DNA from: Terriglobia bacterium
GTDB lineage: Bacteria > Acidobacteriota > Terriglobia > UBA7540
Direction of reading: 5' to 3'
Length of the DNA: 42,966 bases
Assembly: GCA_030040995.1 (NCBI GenBank)
Contig: JASHOS010000109.1
Location: 1-42,966, forward strand
This document shows, piece after piece, positions 33,735-41,382 of the stretch (within the stretch, counting starts at the first letter, position 1; each line of letters opens with the position of its first letter). The translations under genes and the position numbers were made by a program. The notes beneath the pieces were generated by a model that was given only the letters and a program-made list of their open reading frames with translations, searched no databases and was not told the DNA's origin.

Positions 33735-33833
33735 GTAGCGCGGACCGCCGGTTTTGTGGTCCGCGTCTTTCCTTCCCGGAACTCGAGAAAAGCCGCAAAC
33801 TCTCTTAAATGCGAGAGTCTGCGCTACCCAGCT
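33735..33833. repeat. ~100 bp repeat, right copy flanking the PCYCGC gene
   Basis: GTAGCGCGGACC, GGTTTTGTGGTCCGCGTC, CTTCCCGGAACTCGAGAA, GCCGCAAACTCTC and GCGAGAGTCTGCGCTACCC. It is a direct repeat of 33083-33185, beginning five bases after the gene's stop. Confidence 0.8.
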
Positions 33834-33850
33834 CGCCGCCTGAGCGCCAG

Positions 33851-33940
33851 TGTTTCATGCTCCCGATGCCGGTGGAGAACTTCGGCGCCGTGGCTGCAAT
33901 TGCTGATCCTCAAGGCGCGGCGTTTGCGTTGCTCCTAAAG
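33851..33940 (+). pseudogene. C-terminal remnant of a VOC/glyoxalase-fold gene
   Basis: The frame reads CFMLPMPVENFGAVAAIADP followed by QGAAFALLLK, which matches the last beta strands of VOC-family proteins (P-M-x-V-x-x-x-G-x-x-A-x-x-A-D-P-Q-G-A). No upstream part of the domain is present, because the sequence before it is the repeat ending at 33833. It is probably a gene truncated by the repeat. Confidence 0.5.
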
Positions 33941-34304
33941 GTTCGGCCGGGACCCCCTCACCCAGCGCTGCGCACCGCCCTCTCCCCCCAAGGGGGCGAA
34001 GGCAGGGGGGGTATGCTTCGCGGGTGTCGCGAAGCGACATGAACAACTGCTCCAGCCTTTCCCAAAGCACGCCGATCGGCCTGATTTCGCCGAAATTTCG
34101 ATTATGAGCTCCATTAGTGGCACTACCTAACGGCTCATTTTTTCCAAGCATGTGCCATTTTGCCTCACATTCTACTGGACTGCGCCGCCTCAAGGCTGCG
34201 GACTAGCCGCAAATGAAACAAATCCTTCTAGTTAACTAAATGGAAACTAACTTGCTCTCCCTTTTTGGATTGCATCGCCAAATGCGTTGGGGACTGGGCC
34301 AACA
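33941..34304. other. Intergenic region before the REC gene
   Basis: The left part is palindrome-rich (CCCTCTCCCCCCAAGGGGG words near 33980 and CTTCGCGGGTGTCGCGAAG at 34016-34034), related to the element at 25006. The right part (34100-34290) is AT-richer with the palindrome TAGTTAACTA and presumably holds the promoter of the gene cluster to the right. No gene is supported. Confidence 0.5.
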
Positions 34305-34688
34305 GTGGTAAAAGTTCTAGTGGTTGATGATGACAAGGAGAGCCGCGAGCTTCTCTCCGAGGTTTTGACGACTGGCGGTTATTCCGTAGGTCTGGTGGAG
34401 AACGCTGAAGCGGCTCGGGCAACTCTGAGGCGCGAAGAAGACTACCATATCGTTATTGCTGATCTGCGTATGCCAAACGGAAGCGGTCTGGACTTGCTCA
34501 AAGAGCTTCGCCGGGAAAAGGCCAAGTGCGAAGTCATTCTGATGTCGTCTTTTATCAGCGGAGCGGAGCGAGAACTAGCGGACGAGTTGGGAGTGGACGC
34601 TTTTTTAGAAAAGCCTTTTCGCTTGTCTGAGCTGCTCGACGTGGTAGCAGGGCTGGCGAAAGAGAGACCGATGAGGATTCCGTCCTGA
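34305..34688 (+). CDS. Stand-alone response-regulator receiver (REC) protein
   Basis: A 127-residue single-domain response regulator. The acidic cluster Asp8-Asp10 (LVVDDD), the phospho-acceptor Asp53 (IVIADLRMP), Ser81 (ILMSSF) and Lys103 (LEKPF) are all in place. There is no output domain, so it would act by protein contact or in a phosphorelay. The GTG at 34305 begins the usual VKVLVVDDD; a TTG at 34287 would add six residues. It lies 51 bases before the ACP gene on the same strand, so it may be part of that unit. Its sensor kinase is not in the window. Confidence 0.85.
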   Translation: MVKVLVVDDDKESRELLSEVLTTGGYSVGLVENAEAARATLRREEDYHIVIADLRMPNGSGLDLLKELRREKAKCEVILMSSFISGAERELADELGVDAFLEKPFRLSELLDVVAGLAKERPMRIPS

Positions 34689-34739
34689 CGGTTGGGCCGC
34701 CCGTGCCGCGGTCCATGACCGGAGAAAAAAGGAGATCAG

Positions 34740-35030
34740 ATGAACGTAGAGGAAAAAGTGGTCGAGATCATTACGCGCGAGCAACATTTGGAGCCGGGCG
34801 CCGTAAAGCCAGACTCGACTTTTGCGGAATTGGGGATTGATTCGCTTGACGGGGTAAACATTCTCTTTGCCCTCGAAGAAGAGTTCAAAATCGACATTCC
34901 CGACAGCGTCGCGCAAAACATGAGGAGCGTCCGGCAGGTGGTTGACAGCCTGAACCGGGTGCTGGAGGGCAAGGATATTTCCGACTTGGTGGCGCTGGCA
35001 AAGAGTGGAGAGCCTCATCCCAGCAATTGA
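34740..35030 (+). CDS. Acyl carrier protein
   Basis: A 96-residue carrier protein. FAELGIDSLDGVNILFALEE contains the phosphopantetheine attachment Ser35 in a GIDSLD motif, and FKIDIPDSVAQNMRSVRQVV is the following helix region. AAAAAAGGAGATCAG before the ATG is a strong ribosome-binding site. It ends 28 bases before a FabF-type ketosynthase, so it is likely a dedicated carrier for that enzyme. A housekeeping acpP would more often sit with fabD/fabG, which are absent. Confidence 0.92.
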   Translation: MNVEEKVVEIITREQHLEPGAVKPDSTFAELGIDSLDGVNILFALEEEFKIDIPDSVAQNMRSVRQVVDSLNRVLEGKDISDLVALAKSGEPHPSN

Positions 35031-35058
35031 TCTTCCCCTGAAGGCGGGATAGCACGGC

Positions 35059-36288
35059 ATGCGTACGGTGGTCATTACAGGACTTGGCGTATTTGCCTCC
35101 ACGGGAAAGGATGTGGAGAGCTTCTTTCGAAATCTCAGCAGCGCCCAAACTGGAGTCCGCCGGATCACGCAATTTGACCCTTCTAGCTTAAGCGTCCAGA
35201 TTGGCGCGGAAGTGCCGGATTATAGTCCCTCCGCCTACTTTCCCGAAAAGCGTCTTGATATCCTCGACCGCTTTGCGCAGTTCGCTTTGCTCAGCGCCAA
35301 GGAAGCAATGCAATCCAGCGGCCTCACGGTCCGAGAGGAGGAGCGCACCCGGTTTGGTGTGGTCCTCGGCTCCGGGATGGGAGGCGCACAGGGACTCGAC
35401 GAAGGCTATTTAAATCTCTACGCCAAGCAAGCAACCCGGCTGCACCCTTTCACCATTCCAAGGATCATGCACAATGCTCCCGTATCCCAGGTGTGCATGG
35501 AATATTCAGCGAAGGGCCCGTCCTTTACCACGGCAACCGCCTGCTCTTCGTCGGGCCATGCGATCGGCGAGGCGTTTCGTCTGATCAGGTTTGGCTTGGC
35601 TGACGTGATGCTTGCGGGAGGAAGCGACGCCCCGATCACTTATGGCATGATGCGCTCCTGGGAATCGGTACGCGTGCTCGCCTGCGGGAACGGTAATCCG
35701 GGCCGCGCCTGCCGGCCATTTTCTGCCGACCGGGAGGGCATGGTGATTGGGGAGGGCGCCGCGACGGTCGTTTTGGAAGAATACGAGCACGCTCGCCGGA
35801 GGGGCGCCAATATCCTGGCTGAGATCGGCGGCTTCGGTATGACTTCGGACGCGGGGCATATTACCCAGCCGACGGTCGAAGGTCCCGCTCGCGCCATGCG
35901 GGCCGCGCTCGACGAAGCTCGAGTGAATGCCGATGAGGTGGATTACATCAATGCCCACGGGACGGGAACCCGGCTGAATGATGCGATGGAGACGACAATT
36001 ATCAAAGAGGTTTTTGGGGACCGGGCCCGCCGAATTCCCGTCAGCTCCACCAAATCGATGCACGGGCACGCGATGGGAGCCACGAGCGCAATCGAGCTGG
36101 TGGCTACGGTGCTTGCAATTCAGCGCGGGGTGATTCCCCCCACCGCGAATTACACGAAACCCGATCCGGAATGTGATCTTGACTATGTTCCGAACGAGGC
36201 GCGGTCGCAGCCGGTGCGTATCGCGATTTCTAACTCCTTTGCTTTTGGCGGCTTGAACGCCGTCTTGTTAGTCCGCCGACCGCAGTAG
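35059..36288 (+). CDS. Beta-ketoacyl-ACP synthase II (FabF-like)
   Basis: A 409-residue condensing enzyme. Catalytic residues are Cys162 (TATACSSSGHAIGEAF), His300 (INAHGTGTRLND) and His337 (STKSMHGHAMGATSA), with Lys332, so decarboxylative condensation should be possible. It would extend an acyl chain held on the preceding ACP. The N-terminal TGLGVFASTGKDVESFF and C-terminal NSFAFGGLNAVLL are typical of FabF. No ketoreductase, dehydratase or enoyl reductase accompanies it, so either the product stays as a beta-keto acyl chain or central fatty-acid enzymes complete the cycle. An aromatic polyketide-type chain-length factor is not present. Confidence 0.9.
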   Translation: MRTVVITGLGVFASTGKDVESFFRNLSSAQTGVRRITQFDPSSLSVQIGAEVPDYSPSAYFPEKRLDILDRFAQFALLSAKEAMQSSGLTVREEERTRFGVVLGSGMGGAQGLDEGYLNLYAKQATRLHPFTIPRIMHNAPVSQVCMEYSAKGPSFTTATACSSSGHAIGEAFRLIRFGLADVMLAGGSDAPITYGMMRSWESVRVLACGNGNPGRACRPFSADREGMVIGEGAATVVLEEYEHARRRGANILAEIGGFGMTSDAGHITQPTVEGPARAMRAALDEARVNADEVDYINAHGTGTRLNDAMETTIIKEVFGDRARRIPVSSTKSMHGHAMGATSAIELVATVLAIQRGVIPPTANYTKPDPECDLDYVPNEARSQPVRIAISNSFAFGGLNAVLLVRRPQ

Positions 36289-36360
36289 CCGCCGGTCCGG
36301 CCGACATCGGAATAAGGGCGCGGAGGCGCGAATTCAGGAATATTTTGGCTGCCGGTCGCA

Positions 36361-37551
36361 ATGAGCTCATGCCGAAAGATTGTTATCTTGACCCTGAGTG
36401 TCGGGGCGGGTCACGTTCAGGCCTCCACCGTTATCCAGGACGCCCTCGCCGACGGCCTCGGTAAGCATGACATCCGGATTCTCGATGCGATTCCTCTTTC
36501 CGAGGCATGGTTCCCCTGGATCTACGTGCAGCCCTACTGGTGGATGCTTCGCTACCGGCGCGATGCTTGGCGTTGGCTGTACGAATGGCGGCAGCGAAGG
36601 CGGCACCATTCGACGGCGCCGCGATGGGTTTTCCGCCGCGGGTGCATTGAGGTGCTGAAGGAGCTCCAAGCGTTTTCTCCTCACCTCGTGATTGTGACGG
36701 AAATTGGGGCGGCGGAGATTGCCGCGCTGGGAAAGAGAGAAGGGTGGTTTTCGGCACCCATTCTTGCCGTCCTGACGGATTTCCAGGCGGAGCCGCCGTG
36801 GGTCCAGCCGGAAATCGACTTCTTCTGCGTCGCCACCGAACAGGCGAAGTCCCAGTTGATCGGCTGGGGCATCTCCCCGCATCGCGTCCTCATTTCCGGG
36901 ATTCCTATTGATCCCGCCTTCGCGGTACCTTCCGAACGGCCGGAGATGGCCCGCTCGCTGGGGCTTGCGGCGCATCGGCCGGTAGCGCTGCTCATGGCGG
37001 GCGGATTGGGGATGGCGCCGCTCGACCGGATTGCCGTCGAGCTCGAACGCTGTGGCATGCCGCTTCAGGTGTTGGCCATCGCCGGCCGCGACCGTGGGCT
37101 GCAGGAAAGACTTCAGCGGCTGCGAGGCCGGACCGCAATCGATCTGCTTCCCTTCGGCTGGACCAATCGCGTCCCCGAGCTCATGGCGGCGGCGGACGTG
37201 CTCATCACCAAGCCCGGAGGATTGACGGTCTCGGAGGCGCTGGCATCCGGACTGCCGATGATTCTCACTCACCCTATTCCCGGCCCCGAGGAAAGGAACA
37301 TCAGTTATCTGCTGCAGCACCGTGCCGCGCTACACGCGCGGAGAATTGAGGAGATTCCCCAAATTACCTCTCAACTGCTGGCCAGACCTGCAAAACGCGA
37401 GCAGATGGCCCAAACCGCCCGGGCGCTGGCCCGCCCCGGCGCGGCGCACGCGATCGCTCAGGTGAGTAAGGCGATGCTCGAAAAGGAAACTTACATCGAT
37501 CTCCTAGTGCCCCCTTCGCCCCGCTCCGGCGAGTCCGCGTTTCTGATGTGA
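36361..37551 (+). CDS. MGDG-synthase-like glycosyltransferase (GT28 type)
   Basis: A 396-residue glycosyltransferase of the monogalactosyl/glucosyl-diacylglycerol synthase group. ILTLSVGAGHVQASTVIQDA is the N-terminal lipid-acceptor motif (GxGHxxAA type). PHLVIVTEIGAAEIAA and LTDFQAEPPWVQPEIDFFCV follow. The C-terminal nucleotide-sugar domain has LLMAGGLGM, DVLITKPGGLTVSEALASGL and PGPEERNISYLL. Such enzymes transfer a sugar to a membrane lipid on the cytoplasmic face. Located 72 bases after the ketosynthase, it may glycosylate the product of this locus. The C-terminus is a little longer than usual. Confidence 0.85.
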   Translation: MSSCRKIVILTLSVGAGHVQASTVIQDALADGLGKHDIRILDAIPLSEAWFPWIYVQPYWWMLRYRRDAWRWLYEWRQRRRHHSTAPRWVFRRGCIEVLKELQAFSPHLVIVTEIGAAEIAALGKREGWFSAPILAVLTDFQAEPPWVQPEIDFFCVATEQAKSQLIGWGISPHRVLISGIPIDPAFAVPSERPEMARSLGLAAHRPVALLMAGGLGMAPLDRIAVELERCGMPLQVLAIAGRDRGLQERLQRLRGRTAIDLLPFGWTNRVPELMAAADVLITKPGGLTVSEALASGLPMILTHPIPGPEERNISYLLQHRAALHARRIEEIPQITSQLLARPAKREQMAQTARALARPGAAHAIAQVSKAMLEKETYIDLLVPPSPRSGESAFLM

Positions 37552-37580
37552 CCGGGACAGTGATGAGTGACGAGCAGTTT

Positions 37581-37603
37581 GTAGCGCCGGGCTTTAGCCT
37601 GGC
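37581..37603. repeat. GTAG-headed REP-like hairpin
   Basis: GTAGC then GCCGGGCT-tt-AGCCTGGC, a stem with one central mismatch, 30 bases after the glycosyltransferase stop. The words around 37558-37575 (CAGTGATGAGTGACGAGC) recur, with one change and reverse-complemented, at the 3' end of iolB (7001-7018). Confidence 0.6.
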
Positions 37604-37621
37604 ACTCGAGTTTTTACATGC

Positions 37622-37850
37622 TGAGCCGCGAAGCGGCTCCTATCATAGCCCAGGCCACCCGGCTTGGGTCAGAAACGTACCAGTTTTTGTAGAGCTGGAG
37701 CCCTGAAAGGGCGTACTATTCCAGATGCTCGTATCGGCTATGGGTGGGGTTGAGGGGCTTTAGGTCGCCCCTTCAGGGCTCGCTTGCAGGGCAGGCCGGA
37801 TTCTGGGCGTTGCCCAGGGCTATGATAGGGCGACCCTTCGGGACTCCAAA
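37622..37850 (-). repeat. ~230 bp composite palindromic repeat, copy B
   Basis: In reverse complement this carries the same chain of palindromes as 12975-13210: a GTCCCGAAGGGTC module, GCCCTGGGCAACGCCCAG, GAGCCCTGAAGGGGCGACC, TAAAGCCCCTCAA, GCCCTTTCAGGGC, CCCAAGCCGGGTGGCCTGGG and GAGCCGCTTCGCGGCTC. It is followed at once by the GCCGACCT-AA-AGGTCGGC palindrome (37852-37869) also present at 4251. Together these fill the 343-base gap between the two halves of the biosynthetic locus. Confidence 0.8.
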
Positions 37851-37894
37851 TGCCGACCTAAAGGTCGGCGCTACTCGTCATCGGTTTCAAGACT

Positions 37895-39211
37895 ATGCTC
37901 GGTAATTTTAGGAAGCTTTTTGAGCGCGCGGTAGTCGGTGACTCCGTTCCCTCGCTGATCAAATGGGGAAAGACATTGCCACGATCAGCAGTCCGAAGGC
38001 TTCAGCAGGACGCATTCCGCGAAACAGTCCGGTACGCAGCGAAGCACCAAACATTCTTCAAGACCAAGCTGAAGGAGCACGGGCTCGACGCTTCCATTAT
38101 TCGCAATCCGGAAGACTTGGGCGAGCTATTCACAACGCCGGACGATTTGATCGGCCGCCCGGCGGAAGATTTCCTTTGCCGTTCGCCCCAATTGGTTTTC
38201 GAGACGACGGGAACATCCGGGCCACCGAAGCGCGTTTATTTCACTTACGATGAGATCGAACAATCAGCCCGGCACGAAGCTGCGGGGCTTTGGGAAAACG
38301 GCGTGCGACCGGGGGATCGCGTCGTCTGCGCCTTCGACGCGGGCTACTGGGTAAGCAGTTGGGTTACGTTCTTTGCCTGTCAACACCTGGGTGTGTTCTG
38401 TTCCGCCGCCGGCAAGCCTCACCCCAGGGAGCTTTATGCCCGGATGGGCGCTTATCAGTACAACGTCATCATCGCCGATCCTACCTGGCTCGTCAGCCTC
38501 ACCGAAATCGCCGGGAAAGAGGGTATTTTTCCGGTCAAGCTGATCGTAGCGGCAGGGGACCGCATGACCGATCCTTACCGAAAATACGTTCAGGGCGTCT
38601 GGAACGCTCCCGTCATCCTCGGTTACGGCTCAACCGAAGCGGGAGGCGGGCTCGGAATGGAATGCCGGATGGGCCGGGGTTATCACGTGGACGAGTTTAA
38701 TTTTTTGCTCGAAATTGTTGAGCCGGATAGGGATGGCTACGGAGAACTGGTCATTACCACCCTCACGCGACGCACCGAACCACTCATCCGCTACCGCGCT
38801 CGCGACATCACGCGGCTCCTGGATAGCCGCTGCCCCTGCGGCATCGGGCTCCGGCGTCTCGATGCCATTCGGGGACGCCGCGATGAAATGGTGGTGATGG
38901 GCGCGGGCAACATGCACCCGGCAATCTTCGAGCGTGTACTTCAGGACATTCCAGGGATTGGCGACCTCTGGCAAGTGGCCGTTCGCCAGGAAGGACTCCG
39001 CGACGTGCTCGAGTTCCGTCTGGAGCTTACCAATGGAATTGATCCCGGCCGCGTAGAAGAAAATGTGGCCCGTAACATCCAGTCGCGCTATCCGGAAGTC
39101 TGGGCTAACCAAGCGTGCGGCATGTACCGGCTCGCGTTCCAATTTCTGCCGGAAGGCACCCTGGCCCGGGGCCGGAAGCCCAAGCGGCTGGTGGATGAGC
39201 GCACAACATGA
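37895..39211 (+). CDS. PaaK/F390-synthetase-like adenylate-forming enzyme
   Basis: A 438-residue member of the phenylacetate-CoA ligase / coenzyme F390 synthetase group. It would activate a carboxylic acid as its adenylate for transfer to a thiol, hydroxyl or amine. Motifs are ETTGTSGPPKRVYFT (103-117, ATP loop), GYGSTEAGGG, PLIRYRARDITR and the C-terminal GRKPKRLVD with a candidate catalytic Lys. CPCGIGLRRLDAIRGRRDEM is the usual cysteine-containing hinge. Its stop overlaps the next start by four bases (ATGA). The acid substrate and acceptor are unknown. CoA ligation, ACP loading or amide formation are all possible. Confidence 0.85.
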   Translation: MLGNFRKLFERAVVGDSVPSLIKWGKTLPRSAVRRLQQDAFRETVRYAAKHQTFFKTKLKEHGLDASIIRNPEDLGELFTTPDDLIGRPAEDFLCRSPQLVFETTGTSGPPKRVYFTYDEIEQSARHEAAGLWENGVRPGDRVVCAFDAGYWVSSWVTFFACQHLGVFCSAAGKPHPRELYARMGAYQYNVIIADPTWLVSLTEIAGKEGIFPVKLIVAAGDRMTDPYRKYVQGVWNAPVILGYGSTEAGGGLGMECRMGRGYHVDEFNFLLEIVEPDRDGYGELVITTLTRRTEPLIRYRARDITRLLDSRCPCGIGLRRLDAIRGRRDEMVVMGAGNMHPAIFERVLQDIPGIGDLWQVAVRQEGLRDVLEFRLELTNGIDPGRVEENVARNIQSRYPEVWANQACGMYRLAFQFLPEGTLARGRKPKRLVDERTT

Positions 39212-39993
39212 ATAATTATCTATCGCATACAAGCCCGGGCCCCGGTCCCCAACCTCTGGTCTTTTGCGATTTTGATGGCACCATCACGCTGGCGGACGTA
39301 ACCGATAGGATCCTTGAACAACTGGCGGCGCCGGGATGGCGCCGCTTCGAGCAGATGTGGGAGGACGGGCTGATGGGCTCGCGGGAATGCCTGGAGCGGC
39401 AGCTTGCGCTGGTTGAGACCACGCCCAAAGTGCTCGACGCTCTCATTGACTCCATTCCTATTGACCCCGGGTTCGCGGCATTCTGCCGCTTCGTACAAAC
39501 GAATGCTATTCCCTTCGTAATCGTCAGCGAGGGTCTCGACTACGTTATCCGCCGCATCCTTCACCATTGCGGAGTGCAAAAACGCGTGCGTAACGGAACC
39601 CATTTTTTCTCGAGCGCCGTTCGTCTGAACCAAGGACGGCTCTCGTTGCGTTTCCCTCATGCGCTTGCGTCTTGCACGCACGGCTGTGCTACATGCAAGC
39701 CCCTGGTTATCCAGCGGCTGCGGGCGCACCACTGGCCTCTTCTCTACGTCGGAGACGGCCTTTCTGACCGGCATGCGGTGCGCGAGGCAGATTTTGTTTA
39801 TGCCCGCCCAATGCTTCTTAGCTATTGCCGCGACAACGGAATCCCCAGCCGCGCCTTCAGAACGTTTGAAGACTTGCAGTGCGCGCTCGCGGAGTGGCTG
39901 AGCGGCAAGACCCCGTTGCAAATGGACGAAGCGGCGCGACTCCGCCTTGAGTCAAATCCCGATCGCCGCGGGACGGAGATTTACCTGCTGTGA
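39208..39993 (+). CDS. MtnX-like HAD-IB phosphatase
   Basis: A 261-residue phosphatase of the phosphoserine-phosphatase/MtnX branch. VFCDFDGTITLADVTDRIL supplies the nucleophile Asp21 and acid-base Asp23. IPFVIVSEGLDYVIRRIL is motif II, CTHGCATCKPLVIQRL carries the motif III Lys, and LYVGDGLSDRHAVREAD is motif IV. The HGCATCK segment is typical of MtnX-like members. It is translationally coupled on both sides. No other methionine-salvage genes are present, so a role in removing phosphate from an intermediate of this locus is more likely. Confidence 0.85.
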   Translation: MNNYLSHTSPGPGPQPLVFCDFDGTITLADVTDRILEQLAAPGWRRFEQMWEDGLMGSRECLERQLALVETTPKVLDALIDSIPIDPGFAAFCRFVQTNAIPFVIVSEGLDYVIRRILHHCGVQKRVRNGTHFFSSAVRLNQGRLSLRFPHALASCTHGCATCKPLVIQRLRAHHWPLLYVGDGLSDRHAVREADFVYARPMLLSYCRDNGIPSRAFRTFEDLQCALAEWLSGKTPLQMDEAARLRLESNPDRRGTEIYLL

Positions 39994-41381
39994 TGAAGAT
40001 TCCAGAAACCGCAAACCGGACGGCGGAATTATTAGCCACGGAAAAGCAATACTGCTCCCATGGCGATACCGTCCATTATCTCGAGCCCCCAAAAATCTTC
40101 ACGAGCTGCGAGGGAAGCTATCTGTATGACGAAGCGGGCACGCCCTATCTGGACTTGCAGATGTGGTATTCGGCCGCAAGCTTTGGCTACAAAAACCAGC
40201 GGCTCAATGAGGCCTTAAAGCGACAACTGGACCGTCTGCCTCAGCTCGCCTGCCAATATTTGCACGCCGAAAAGGTGGAAGCTGCGGCGCGCATTGCGCG
40301 CTACTGCGAGGAGCGCTTCGGGGTGCAGGGCCGCGTACACTTCAACGTCGGCGGCTCGCAAGCTATCGAGGATTCGCTTAAGATTGTCCGCAACTTTACC
40401 GGCAAAAATCTGATGTTTGCCTTCATGGGCGGATACCACGGGAGGACGCTGGGCGCTTCCGCTATTACCTCGAGCTACCGCTACCGGCGCCGGTACGGAC
40501 ACTTTGGAGATCGCGGCCAGTTTGTGTTCTATCCCTACTGTTACCGGTGCATCTACGAGAAAGAGCCGGAGACCTGCGGGATCTATTGCCAGCAGGAATT
40601 CGCCAAGCTGTTCGATAACGAGTACTACGGCGTGTGGGATCCGAAAGCCGAGGTCTCCGAATTCGGCGCCTTCTATATCGAAGCGGTCCAGGGGACAGGG
40701 GGTTACGTCATTCCTCCCCGGGAATATTTCAAGCGGCTCAAGGAAACCTGTGACAAGCGCCACATCCTGATTGTGGATGACGAAATCCAGATGGGATTTT
40801 ACCGCACAGGAAAACTCTGGGCGATCGAGAATTACGGCATCACCCCCGATATCATTGTATTTGGGAAGGCCCTCACCAACGGTCTGAATCCGCTTTCCGG
40901 CCTCTGGGCGCGCGAGGAACTTCTGGCCCCGGAGATTTTCCCGCCCGGCTCGACCCACTCCACATTTTCGTCCAACACGCTCGGCACCGCTGTCGCGCTG
41001 GAGACGCTCAAGATGATGGAAGAGGAGGATTACGGAAGGCAGGTCAACGAAAAGGGCGCCTGGTTTCTGGAGGGCCTACGCGAGCTTCAGCGCCGACACC
41101 CGGGCGAAATAGGCCAAGTGGACGGCCTGGGGCTGGCCCTGCGCATTGAGGTATGTGCGGGAGACGGATTCACGCCGGACCGCGCGCTCACGGATCGGAT
41201 CTTCGCCGAAGGCCTGAAAGGCGAGCTCGAAAGCCATGGCCGCCGCTACGGTCTGGTGCTTGATGTGGGGGGATACTACAAGAACGTTTTCACCGTCGCC
41301 CCATCCTTTACCATCACGCGGGAAGAGATCTCGCTCGCCATCGACCTGCTCGACCAGCTCTTCCGCGCCTGCAAGCATTAA
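39993..41381 (+). CDS. Class III PLP-dependent aminotransferase
   Basis: A 462-residue fold-type I aminotransferase. Lys292 in VFGKALTNGLNPLSGLWA should form the Schiff base. IVDDEIQMGFYRTGKLWAIE gives the cofactor-binding Asp/Glu, and FNVGGSQAIEDSLK and FMGGYHGRTLGAS are the phosphate and ring contacts. A cysteine-rich insert PYCYRCIYEKEPETCGIYC (Cys 183, 186, 195, 199) occurs in a subfamily of class III enzymes and may bind a metal. The ATG at 39993 shares its A with the previous stop (TGATG); a GTG at 39990 adds one residue. Within this locus it could aminate a keto or aldehyde carbon of the acyl product. The gene ends one base from the convergent cyclase gene. Confidence 0.88.
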   Translation: MKIPETANRTAELLATEKQYCSHGDTVHYLEPPKIFTSCEGSYLYDEAGTPYLDLQMWYSAASFGYKNQRLNEALKRQLDRLPQLACQYLHAEKVEAAARIARYCEERFGVQGRVHFNVGGSQAIEDSLKIVRNFTGKNLMFAFMGGYHGRTLGASAITSSYRYRRRYGHFGDRGQFVFYPYCYRCIYEKEPETCGIYCQQEFAKLFDNEYYGVWDPKAEVSEFGAFYIEAVQGTGGYVIPPREYFKRLKETCDKRHILIVDDEIQMGFYRTGKLWAIENYGITPDIIVFGKALTNGLNPLSGLWAREELLAPEIFPPGSTHSTFSSNTLGTAVALETLKMMEEEDYGRQVNEKGAWFLEGLRELQRRHPGEIGQVDGLGLALRIEVCAGDGFTPDRALTDRIFAEGLKGELESHGRRYGLVLDVGGYYKNVFTVAPSFTITREEISLAIDLLDQLFRACKH

Positions 41382-41382
41382 C

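Noticed and set aside
33083-33833. Transposon or insertion sequence formed by the direct repeats
   Set aside because: No transposase, terminal inverted repeats of the IS type or target duplication is seen; the repeats are REP-related, so only a repeat-flanked gene is claimed.
26981-33833. CRISPR-like array from the recurring GCAGACT words
   Set aside because: The copies are kilobases apart, palindromic and lie between genes, with no regular short spacers and no cas genes.
36367-37320. A 317-codon minus-strand frame
   Set aside because: Antisense to the glycosyltransferase, whose motifs are clear.
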